From Prevotellaceae bacterium (lineage in GTDB: Bacteria; Bacteroidota; Bacteroidia; Bacteroidales; UBA932), in NCBI GenBank assembly GCA_031290755.1, contig JAITMY010000163.1, forward strand, positions 1 to 17,145: 17,145 bases of DNA, read 5' to 3'. Made by a program: the position numbers and the translations under genes. The notes beneath the pieces were generated by a model. It did not search any database and had not been told where the DNA came from. It was given only the letters and a program-made list of their open reading frames with translations. This document shows positions 7,905 to 13,893 of this stretch, piece after piece; position 1 is the stretch's first letter; each line of letters begins with the position of its first letter.

Positions 7905-9932
7905 ATGAAGCGATACCTATACACAGGCCTATTTCTCCTTGCGGCGGCAGCCCCCCTCCGCGCCGAAGACGGCAGCCGCCTTTGGCTGCGCGGCAACGCC
8001 ACCGCTCACGCTCGCGTTGCCGCGGGCAGGCAAAGCCCCACCATTGCCATTGCCGTCAGCGAGCTGCAAGCGCAGTGGCAAGGCGCCGCCGTGCAGCTGA
8101 GCATCGTGCCCAACAAAGCGCTGGGCGATGACGGCTTCTCCATTTCGGGCAGCCCGCAAAGCGGCGTAACCATTGCCGCTGTCGCCGAGCAGGGCTTGCT
8201 CTACGGCGCGTACCATCTGCTTCGCTTGCAGGAAACGCAAAGCCTGCCGCCGACGCTGAGCATTACCGAAACGCCGCGCTACGCCCTGCGTATTCTCAAC
8301 CATTGGGACAACCTCGACGGCTCTGTGGAGCGCGGCTACGCGGGGCGCTCGCTGTGGAAGTGGGGCGAGCTGCCCGACACGCTGTCGCCGCGCTACGCCG
8401 CCTACGCCCGCGCCAATGCCTCGGTGGGCGTCAACGGCACGGTGCTGAATAACGTGAACGCCTCGCCGCAAATCCTTAGCCCGCCAATGCTGCGCAAGGT
8501 AAAGGCCATTGCCGACGTGCTGCGCCCGTACCATATCCGCGTGTATCTGTCCATCAACTTCTCGTCGCCTATGGCGTTAGGCAGCTTGGAAACCGCCGAC
8601 CCGCTCGACAAAGCAGTGCAGCGCTGGTGGGGCGGCAAGGTAGCTGAAATCTACCGCCTCATCCCCGACTTCGGCGGCTTTCTGGTAAAGGCCAACTCCG
8701 AAGGCTTGCCCGGGCCGCAGGACTATGGGCGCACGCACCTCGACGGCGCCAACATGCTTGCCGACGCCCTTGCGCCGCACAGCGGCATTGTGATGTGGCG
8801 AGCGTTTGTTTACAGCCCCAACGACCCCGACCGCGCCAAGCAAGCCTATCAGGAGTTCATGCCGTTCGACGGCAAGTTTCGCCCCAACGTCATTATTCAG
8901 GTAAAGAACGGCCCCGTTGACTTTCAGCCGCGCGAGCCGTTCAGCCCGCTGTTTGGCGCAATGCAGCGCACGCCGGTGATGGTGGAGCTTCAGATTACGC
9001 AGGAGTACCTTGGCTTCTCCAACCACCTTGCCTATCTGGGCACGCTGTTTGAGGAGTGCCTGCAAAGCGACACCTACGCCCGCGGCGCGGGCAGCACGGT
9101 GGCCAAAGCCACCGACGGCAGCTTGTTTGCGCACCCGCTCACCGCCATTGCGGGCGTTGCCAACATCGGCAGCGACGTCGGCTGGTGCGGGCACCCGTTT
9201 GCGCAGGCCAGCTGGTACGCCTTCGGGCGGCTGGCGTGGAGCCACAGCTTGCCTGCGGAGGCCATCGCCCGCGAGTGGCTGCGGCAAACCTTTGGCAGCG
9301 ACAGCGCCTTTGTGGAGCCTGCCGCGGCAATGATGATGCAGTCGCGCGAGGCGGTGGTTAGCTACATGATGCCGCTGGGGCTGCACCACCTCTTTGCGTG
9401 GGGGCACCACTACGGCCCCGAGCCTTGGTGCCGCGTGCCCAACGCCCGCCCCGACTGGCTGCCCTCCTACTACCACAAGGCCGACAGCGCAGGCTTGGGC
9501 TTCGACCGCAGCAGCACCGGCAGCCACGCCACGGCGCAATACTTCACGCCCCTGCGCGAGCAGTGGGATAACCTCGAAACCTGCGACGAGCGCTACCTGC
9601 TCTGGTTTCACCACGTCCCCTGGGGCTATACCATGAAGAGCGGGCGCACCCTGTGGAGCGAGCTGTGCCACCGCTACCAAAGCGGCGTGGACTCCGTGCG
9701 TGCCATGCAGCAGGCCTGGGACAGGCTCCAGCCCTACGTTGACGCGGAGCGCTTTGCCCTTGTGCAATCCCGCCTCCGCACCCAAGCCCGCGACGCCGTG
9801 TGGTGGCGCGACGCCTGCCTGCTCTACTTCCAAACCTTCTCGCGCCGCCCCATCCCCTACGCGCTGGAGCGCCCCGTGCACGATTTGGACGAGCTGATGA
9901 AGGTAAAGCTGGAGATGACGCACCATAATTGA
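7905..9932 (+). CDS. aguA: GH67 alpha-glucuronidase
   Basis: Removes (4-O-methyl)-glucuronic acid from the non-reducing terminal xylose of xylo-oligosaccharides. I chose ATG 7905 because it gives a clean signal peptide (MKRYLYTGLFLLAAAAPLRA); an in-frame longer reading runs back through the dispersed repeat and into the esterase gene, and is artificial. The 675-residue length is normal for GH67. Catalytic residues align with the characterised enzymes: acid Glu266 in KANSEGLPGPQDYGRTH, then Asp339 in NGPVDFQ and Glu367 in LQITQEYLG. The spacings of 73 and 28 residues are the same as in the Cellvibrio enzyme as I recall it. Other GH67 blocks include LNHWDNLDGSVERGYAGRS and HHLFAWGHHYGPEPW. A signal peptide suggests a periplasmic enzyme acting after GH115 and the esterase. 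It is the last gene of the locus; no U-tract terminator follows directly. Confidence 0.97.
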   Translation: MKRYLYTGLFLLAAAAPLRAEDGSRLWLRGNATAHARVAAGRQSPTIAIAVSELQAQWQGAAVQLSIVPNKALGDDGFSISGSPQSGVTIAAVAEQGLLYGAYHLLRLQETQSLPPTLSITETPRYALRILNHWDNLDGSVERGYAGRSLWKWGELPDTLSPRYAAYARANASVGVNGTVLNNVNASPQILSPPMLRKVKAIADVLRPYHIRVYLSINFSSPMALGSLETADPLDKAVQRWWGGKVAEIYRLIPDFGGFLVKANSEGLPGPQDYGRTHLDGANMLADALAPHSGIVMWRAFVYSPNDPDRAKQAYQEFMPFDGKFRPNVIIQVKNGPVDFQPREPFSPLFGAMQRTPVMVELQITQEYLGFSNHLAYLGTLFEECLQSDTYARGAGSTVAKATDGSLFAHPLTAIAGVANIGSDVGWCGHPFAQASWYAFGRLAWSHSLPAEAIAREWLRQTFGSDSAFVEPAAAMMMQSREAVVSYMMPLGLHHLFAWGHHYGPEPWCRVPNARPDWLPSYYHKADSAGLGFDRSSTGSHATAQYFTPLREQWDNLETCDERYLLWFHHVPWGYTMKSGRTLWSELCHRYQSGVDSVRAMQQAWDRLQPYVDAERFALVQSRLRTQARDAVWWRDACLLYFQTFSRRPIPYALERPVHDLDELMKVKLEMTHHN

Positions 9933-10010
9933 TGCGCCGCGCGGGCATACGTAACCGCCAGCAGGGGGTTGTTGCTTGCGCCATCGCGCCTATGCTCAGC
10001 AGCACCCCCG

Positions 10011-10055
10011 CCCCCAGCGGTGCGCCCTCTCGCCCCCCAGCGGTGCACCCCCTCG
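10011..10055. repeat. C-rich direct repeats, two 22/23-bp units
   Basis: Two adjacent units begin CCCCCAGCGGTGC and end CTCG (10011-10032 and 10033-10055, the second with one extra C). The next element, starting at 10056, opens with the related CCCCCAGTCG. The units therefore look like degenerate duplications of the left edge of the hairpin element that follows. Confidence 0.6.
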
Positions 10056-10181
10056 CCCCCCAGTCGCCGCTTCGCGGCTTCACTGGGGGTTACTCACATT
10101 CAACCCTGTCGGGTTGGCAGCCGGCAGAACCCGCAAGGGTTCAAGGTGAGTAACCCCCAACGAAGCGCAGCGATTGGGGGG
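10056..10181. repeat. Composite inverted-repeat element with four hairpins
   Basis: Four hairpins are read directly. H1: CCCCCAGT (10057-10064) pairs with ACTGGGGG (10082-10089), with an inner GCCGC-TTC-GCGGC. H2: CAACCC-TGTC-GGGTTG (10101-10116). H3: GAACCC-GCAA-GGGTTC (10127-10142). H4: CCCCCAA (10154-10160) pairs with TTGGGGG (10174-10180). TTACTCAC (10090-10097) pairs with GTGAGTAA (10146-10153) to close H2 and H3, and extends to a 13-bp perfect repeat if H1 and H4 open. No T-run follows on either strand, so it is not an ordinary terminator. It resembles a dispersed palindromic repeat or small non-autonomous element. Confidence 0.7.
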
Positions 10182-10390
10182 CTGTTACGGGTGCCGTAAT
10201 CGCCCTGTTACGGGTGCCGTAGTCGTACTGTTACGGGTGGCGTAATCGCCCTGTTACGGGTAGCGTAATCGCCCGATTACGGGTGGCGTAATCGCCCTGT
10301 TACGGGTGGCGTAATCGCCCGATTACGGGTGGCGTAATCGCCCGATTACGGGTGCCGTAATCGCCCGATTACGGGGATACCGTAAGCACC
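10182..10390. repeat. Tandem array of 23-bp hairpin units (8 full plus one degenerate)
   Basis: Full 23-bp units start at 10182, 10205, 10228, 10251, 10274, 10297, 10320 and 10343, followed by a decayed unit at 10366-10390. Every full unit carries a short palindrome of the form TTACG-GGTGG-CGTAA or TTACGG-GTG-CCGTAA; unit 2 ends in CCGTAG, which breaks the outermost pair. Units beginning CGATTACG pair further with CGTAATCG, giving 8-9 bp stems. There are no spacers, so it is not a CRISPR array. The unit length is not a multiple of three and no gene runs through it. Confidence 0.9.
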
Positions 10391-10530
10391 CTGTCGAGCG
10401 TAACGCTGCGCCGCCGCGCGCCTTGCGGTGTGCTCCAAGTATGCTGCTAATGAAGAGGTTTACCCACCCCCCCCGCCCCTCTACTCCCACGTGGGTTTCC
10501 GAGGTTTTGTGGTTTGTTAACATGGTGTTT

Positions 10531-10622
10531 TTCGTTAAGCGTTGGTTACAAAACGGTGCGAAGGCAGCCTAAAGTTTTGCTTGCCGCAAGCCTTTAGGCC
10601 TGTGGCAAGCTCATTTAACGAA
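10531..10622. repeat. Nested inverted repeat / structured element upstream of the TA-like pair
   Basis: TTCGTTAA (10531-10538) and TTAACGAA (10615-10622) are perfect inverted ends. Inside, CAGCCTAAAG (10565-10574) pairs with CTTTAGGCCTG (10592-10602) with one bulged C, enclosing GCTTG-CCG-CAAGC (10579-10591). GCTTGCC (10579-10585) can alternatively pair with GGCAAGC (10604-10610), which is incompatible with the first fold. It could be a small palindromic element or a structured RNA; neither is proved. Confidence 0.5.
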
Positions 10623-10669
10623 TAGGCGGTGGTAGTTTGACGTTATTTAAGGGTTAGGTGTGGGGTGGC

Positions 10670-10700
10670 TTGCGCAGCTGGCAAATATCTTGTACCTTCG
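10670..10700 (+). promoter_or_regulatory. Bacteroidetes-type promoter of the TA-like pair
   Basis: TTG (10670-10672) is followed after 20 nt by TACCTTCG (10693-10700), matching the Bacteroidetes -33 (TTTG-like) and -7 (TAnnTTTG-like) elements. Transcription would start near 10707, leaving a leader of about 25 nt before the ATG at 10732. This placement is the main argument against an earlier start for the first gene. The same TACCTTCGCG string occurs on the minus strand before the Wzz-like gene. Confidence 0.6.
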
Positions 10701-10731
10701 CGCAGCTATTAACAGTAAACATTCTACGATT

Positions 10732-10941
10732 ATGGAAGCAGCACTTGACCTTGAGCAGCCCGCCACCCGCCAAGCGGTGAGGGCACGGCGCACCCCTACC
10801 CCCGCGCCACGCTACGACCTCGCCGAAAGAGCGCGGGTTGTGGCGTGGTGCCAGCAAAACGGCTACATGACCGGCGAGGAGTTTGAGCGCAGGGTGATAG
10901 CCGGGTTAGAAAAAAGGTTAAAAGCCAATGGTTACCTATAG
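10732..10941 (+). CDS. Putative antitoxin of a type II TA pair (69 aa)
   Basis: A small charged protein, not recognised as a member of a named antitoxin family. The first 30 residues are Pro/Arg-rich and probably disordered (QAVRARRTPTPAPRYDL). The second half (about 30-66, LAERARVVAWCQQNGYMT then GEEFERRVIAGLEKRLKANG) is predicted helical, with many Arg/Lys/Glu. It overlaps the start of the next gene by 14 bp and is preceded by its own promoter, the usual layout of an antitoxin-first module. Function is inferred from position and size only; in many such pairs the antitoxin also represses the operon. A possible C-terminal toxin-binding helix and an N-terminal DNA-binding part cannot be told apart by eye. 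Confidence 0.6.
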   Translation: MEAALDLEQPATRQAVRARRTPTPAPRYDLAERARVVAWCQQNGYMTGEEFERRVIAGLEKRLKANGYL

Positions 10942-11266
10942 CGATACCGCAAGGCAAGACCTTGAAGATATTCTTTACGGCTTGGTTACGTGGGAAAAAC
11001 ACCCTTTGAGCTTTGACCACGCCAAGCGCTATGTTTCCGAAATCCGCGCCGAGGCTGATACCGTTGACCAAAAAAGATCTCACACCCCCACCGTCAACAT
11101 GGCGCACCGCCTCTACGGCAACTACGTACACACCTACCACCGCAACCGCCAAACCCGTTGGCACGTCATCTACCATTGGAGTGCTTCCTCCTGTGTGGCT
11201 ATGGTGACCAAGATACTAAACAACTTCACCACTACTGCGCTCTCCCCCGTTAAGCGGCATTTGTAA
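10928..11266 (+). CDS. Putative ParE/RelE-superfamily toxin (112 aa)
   Basis: The protein begins VTYSDTARQDLEDILYGLVTW, the alpha-helical opening pattern of ParE/RelE toxins (Y-S-x-x-A-x-x-D-L-x-x-I). It ends its fold with strands YGNYVHTYHRNRQTRWHVIYHW and VAMVTKILNNF, similar to ParE/RelE-like proteins annotated in Bacteroidetes. The ATG lies within the last codons of the preceding small gene (14-bp overlap), so translational coupling is likely. The target (ribosome-bound mRNA for RelE, gyrase for ParE) cannot be assigned. The last residues after KILNNFTTT (ALSPVKRHL) are encoded by the left arm of a long palindrome at 11244-11286, so the natural C-terminus may have been altered by insertion of that repeat. 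Confidence 0.7.
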   Translation: MVTYSDTARQDLEDILYGLVTWEKHPLSFDHAKRYVSEIRAEADTVDQKRSHTPTVNMAHRLYGNYVHTYHRNRQTRWHVIYHWSASSCVAMVTKILNNFTTTALSPVKRHL

Positions 11267-11286
11267 TGCCGCCGAACGAGGGGGGG
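11244..11286. repeat. Palindrome spanning the toxin stop codon (possible bidirectional terminator)
   Basis: GCGGCATT-TGT-AATGCCGC (11254-11272) is a perfect 8-bp stem. After an AA/CG mismatch it extends with CGTT/AACG and CCCCC against the G-run at 11280-11286. It lies between the convergent toxin gene and uvrB, where a bidirectional terminator is expected. There is no T-run on either side, so a dispersed palindromic repeat is equally possible. Confidence 0.7.
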
Positions 11287-11298
11287 CGCAGCCCAAGC

Positions 11299-13320
11299 TC
11301 ACCTCTCCCCGTGCAGCTTTTGCAGCGCGTACATCGCGTCGCGGTGGGCGGCGGCGGCTACGAAGTCGAGGGCTTTGGCGGCGGCCTCCATCGCCTCGCG
11401 CTCGCGGGCCACGGCCTTTTGCAGCTCGGGGAGGCTCATGTAGCGCAGCACGGGGTCGGCGGCCACGCTCAGCTCCTGCGGCTCTACGTAGTACTCCGCC
11501 GCGGCGGGCGGCTGCGGCTTGAGGTCTTTGCCCGACAGGGCGCTGCGGCTGCTCTTGCCTACCTGCGTGGGGGTGATGCTGTGCTGCTCGTTGTAGGCCA
11601 GCTGCTTTTCGCGGCGGCGGTTGGTCTCGTCGATGGTTTGCTGCATGGAGCGGGTAACCCTGTCGGCGTACATGATGACCCGCCCGCTGACGTTGCGGGC
11701 GGCGCGGCCTGCCGTTTGGGTGAGCGAGCGGGCGTTGCGCAGGAAGCCCTCCTTGTCCGCATCGAGGATGGCCACGAGCGACACCTCCGGCAGGTCAAGC
11801 CCCTCGCGGAGCAGGTTGACGCCCACCAGCACGTCGAACAGCCCCTTGCGCAGGTCTTCCATGAGCTGCACGCGGTCCAGCGTCTCCACGTCGGCGTGGA
11901 TGTAGCGGCAGCGGATGCCGGCCTTGGCGAGGAACTTGGTCAGCTCCTCGGCCATGCGCTTGGTGATGGTGGTAACGAGCACGCGCTCGTCCTTGGCGGC
12001 GCGGGCCAGCGCCTCCTCGATGAGGTTGTCCACCTGATTGCCGATGGGTCGCACCTCTATCACGGGGTCGAGCAGGCCGGTGGGGCGGATGAGCTGCTCG
12101 ACGACCACGCCGTCGCACTTGCGCAGCTCGTAGTCGGCAGGGGTGGCGCTCACGAAGATGGCCTGCGGGATGAGCGCCTCGAACTCCTCGAACTTGAGCG
12201 GGCGGTTGTCTGTGGCCGAGGGCAGGCGGAAGCCGTACTCCACGAGGTTTTGCTTGCGCGAGTGGTCGCCGCCGTACATGGCGTGCACCTGCGGCATGGT
12301 GGCGTGGCTCTCGTCCACCACCAACAGGAAGTCCTTCGGGAAGTAGTCGATGAGGCAGAAGGGTCGGGCGCCGGGGGGCCGCCCGTCGAAGTAGCGCGAG
12401 TAGTTTTCGATGCCCGAGCAGTAGCCCAGCTCCTTCATCATTTCGATGTCGTAGTCCACGCGCTGCCGCAGGCGCTTGGCCTCGAGGGGTCGCCCGGAGG
12501 CCTCGAAGAAGGCGCACTGCCGCGCGGCGTCGTCCTGAATGAGGCTGATGGCGGCGTGCATGCGCTCTTTGGTGGTAACGAAGATGTTGGCGGGGTACAC
12601 CACCGCCGCCTCGGGGCGGTCCATGACCCCGCCGTTGAGCGGCTCGAAGGTTTCTATTTTCTCCACCTCGTTGCCGAAGAACACGAAGCGGTAGGCGAAG
12701 TCGCCGTAGGCCACGTGCACGTCCACCGTGTCGCCCTTCACGCGGAAGGTGCCGCGCTTGAACTCCACCTCGTTGCGCGAGTAGAGGCTGTCCACCAGCG
12801 CGTAGAGCAGCTTCTGGCGGCTGAGCTTTTGCCCCACCTTCACGGTGATGGTGTTGCTGCTGAAGTCTTCGGGGTTGCCGATGCCGTAGAGGCACGACAC
12901 GCTGCTCACCACCAGCACGTCGCGCCGCCCCGACAGCAGCGACGAGGTGGTGCTCAGCCGCAGCTTTTCGAGCTCGTCGTTTATTTGGAGGTCTTTCTCT
13001 ATGTAGGTGTCGCTGGTGGGGAGGTAGGCCTCGGGCTGGTAGTAGTCGTAGTAGCTGACGAAGTACTCCACGGCGTTGCTCGGGAAGAAGCCCTTGAACT
13101 CGCCGTAGAGCTGGGCGGCCAGCGTTTTGTTGTGGCTCAGCACCAGCGTGGGGCGGCGCAGCTGCGCCACCACGTTGGCTATGGTAAAGGTTTTGCCGGA
13201 GCCAGTTACGCCCAGCAGGGTGTTGAACGGCGCTCCGCTTTGCAGCGCCGCCACCAGCTCGGCAATGGCGGTGGGCTGGTCGCCCGTAGGCTGGTAGTTG
13301 GAGGTTAGCGCAAAGTCCAC
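11299..13320 (-). CDS. uvrB: UvrABC excinuclease subunit B
   Basis: Damage-verification helicase-like subunit of nucleotide excision repair; it is loaded by UvrA and recruits UvrC. The 673-residue protein is full length. It opens MDFALTSNYQPTGDQPTAI, has Walker A GVTGSGKT at 37-44, the damage-clamping beta-hairpin segment YYDYYQPEAYLPTSDTYIEK at 91-110, Walker B/DEAD-like VVDESH with Asp336, the helicase motif VI QTAGRAARN, and a C-terminal UVR domain (about 630-670) that binds UvrC. The start codon is GTG at 13320, chosen because the protein then begins exactly where other UvrBs do; no ATG is available nearby upstream. The start lies 16 bp after the stop of the DUF308 gene, so it is probably read from the same message. 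Confidence 0.98.
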   Translation of the reverse strand: MDFALTSNYQPTGDQPTAIAELVAALQSGAPFNTLLGVTGSGKTFTIANVVAQLRRPTLVLSHNKTLAAQLYGEFKGFFPSNAVEYFVSYYDYYQPEAYLPTSDTYIEKDLQINDELEKLRLSTTSSLLSGRRDVLVVSSVSCLYGIGNPEDFSSNTITVKVGQKLSRQKLLYALVDSLYSRNEVEFKRGTFRVKGDTVDVHVAYGDFAYRFVFFGNEVEKIETFEPLNGGVMDRPEAAVVYPANIFVTTKERMHAAISLIQDDAARQCAFFEASGRPLEAKRLRQRVDYDIEMMKELGYCSGIENYSRYFDGRPPGARPFCLIDYFPKDFLLVVDESHATMPQVHAMYGGDHSRKQNLVEYGFRLPSATDNRPLKFEEFEALIPQAIFVSATPADYELRKCDGVVVEQLIRPTGLLDPVIEVRPIGNQVDNLIEEALARAAKDERVLVTTITKRMAEELTKFLAKAGIRCRYIHADVETLDRVQLMEDLRKGLFDVLVGVNLLREGLDLPEVSLVAILDADKEGFLRNARSLTQTAGRAARNVSGRVIMYADRVTRSMQQTIDETNRRREKQLAYNEQHSITPTQVGKSSRSALSGKDLKPQPPAAAEYYVEPQELSVAADPVLRYMSLPELQKAVAREREAMEAAAKALDFVAAAAHRDAMYALQKLHGER

Positions 13321-13336
13321 GGCGTGTCGGTAGGCG

Positions 13337-13882
13337 TTAAGGGTTAGGGGGTGGGGGTGGAGTGGGCAGCGCTTTCCGCTTGGCCATCAGCCCTACGAGG
13401 CAGAGCAGCAGCCCTGCGGCGAGCAGCCCCAGCCCCAGCAGGGTGCCCACCATAGCCTCCACCTCCTCGTTGTAGAGGGTGAGGATGCAGCCTGCGGCGA
13501 AGGTAACTATCCCCAGCATCAGGTTGACTTGCCAGCTGCCGAGGCCTGCCTTCCGCTGGCGCAGCCCAAGCGAGGTGGTGATAGCCCCGTTGAGCGCAAT
13601 GGCAACGCAGGCCGTGAGCAGCGCAAAGTGCCCCAGCAGCAGCACCGCAACGCCCAGCAGCACGTTGAACGCGGCCATCACGTACCGGTGCTGCCGGGCT
13701 ACCGCGCTGCCCGCAATGGCGGCTACCAGCTGCGCCAGCCCTGTGCCGCACAGCGCTATCCCCACGGCGTAAGACAGCAGCGCCAGCACCCTGTCTGCGT
13801 TGGCAAGAATTACTACTGACAGCGCCATCAGCGCCACCCCGCAGGCAAACAGCCCACGCCAGTTAGCTCGAATTGTTAGCAT
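13337..13882 (-). CDS. Six-TM HdeD/DUF308 family membrane protein
   Basis: A 181-residue integral inner-membrane protein starting MLTIRANWRGLFACGVALMA. Six hydrophobic segments can be counted, arranged as three pairs as in the HdeD/DUF308 family, with a Pro-rich, basic cytoplasmic tail (KRKALPTPPPPPNP). I chose ATG 13882, which begins 11 bp after the aminotransferase stop, over an upstream in-frame ATG at 13942: the extra 20 residues are polar and would overlap the aminotransferase gene by 49 bp. The family is linked to acid stress in E. coli HdeD, but its molecular role is unknown, and no acid-stress partners are nearby. Likely operon with the aminotransferase and uvrB. Confidence 0.8.
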   Translation of the reverse strand: MLTIRANWRGLFACGVALMALSVVILANADRVLALLSYAVGIALCGTGLAQLVAAIAGSAVARQHRYVMAAFNVLLGVAVLLLGHFALLTACVAIALNGAITTSLGLRQRKAGLGSWQVNLMLGIVTFAAGCILTLYNEEVEAMVGTLLGLGLLAAGLLLCLVGLMAKRKALPTPPPPPNP

Positions 13883-13893
13883 AGCTTTGTATG

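Larger units (their letters stand above)
9933..10731. other. 800-bp gene-free, repeat-rich intergenic region
   Basis: No credible gene was found between the GH67 stop and the small gene pair: open frames here lack starts, conservation or codon structure and run through repeats. In order, the region holds about 78 bp of plain sequence; C-rich direct repeats (10011-10055); a four-hairpin element (10056-10181); a 23-bp tandem hairpin array (10182-10390); a stretch with a run of eight C (10467-10474) and the 10-bp palindrome CCCACGTGGG (10486-10495); a nested inverted repeat (10531-10622); and the promoter of the following pair (10670-10700). Confidence 0.8.

Noticed and set aside
8577..9926. 449-codon minus-strand open frame opposite GH67
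   Set aside because: Repetitive Ala/Val/Gly/His composition, no domain, lies wholly over a clear GH67 gene.
10056..10181. Ordinary Rho-independent terminator for GH67
   Set aside because: It begins over 120 bp after the stop, has several stems and no T-run on either strand.
9929..10199. Small plus-strand open frames after GH67
   Set aside because: They run through the C-rich repeats and the four-hairpin element, and no conserved residues or plausible starts support them.
10182..10390. CRISPR array
   Set aside because: Units are directly adjacent with no unique spacers, repeats are palindromic throughout, and no cas genes are near.
10467..10474. Run of eight C as a phase-variable tract
   Set aside because: It lies in no gene and not at promoter spacing, so there is no visible consequence of length change.
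10660..10731. Earlier start for the antitoxin-like gene
   Set aside because: The extra codons would contain the -7 promoter box at 10693-10700; ATG 10732 follows at a normal leader distance.
11266..13308. A 680-codon open frame on the + strand antisense to the whole of uvrB
   Set aside because: UvrB on the minus strand has every family motif. The antisense protein is a low-complexity Val/His/Gly/Leu string produced by the GC-rich third codon positions of uvrB.
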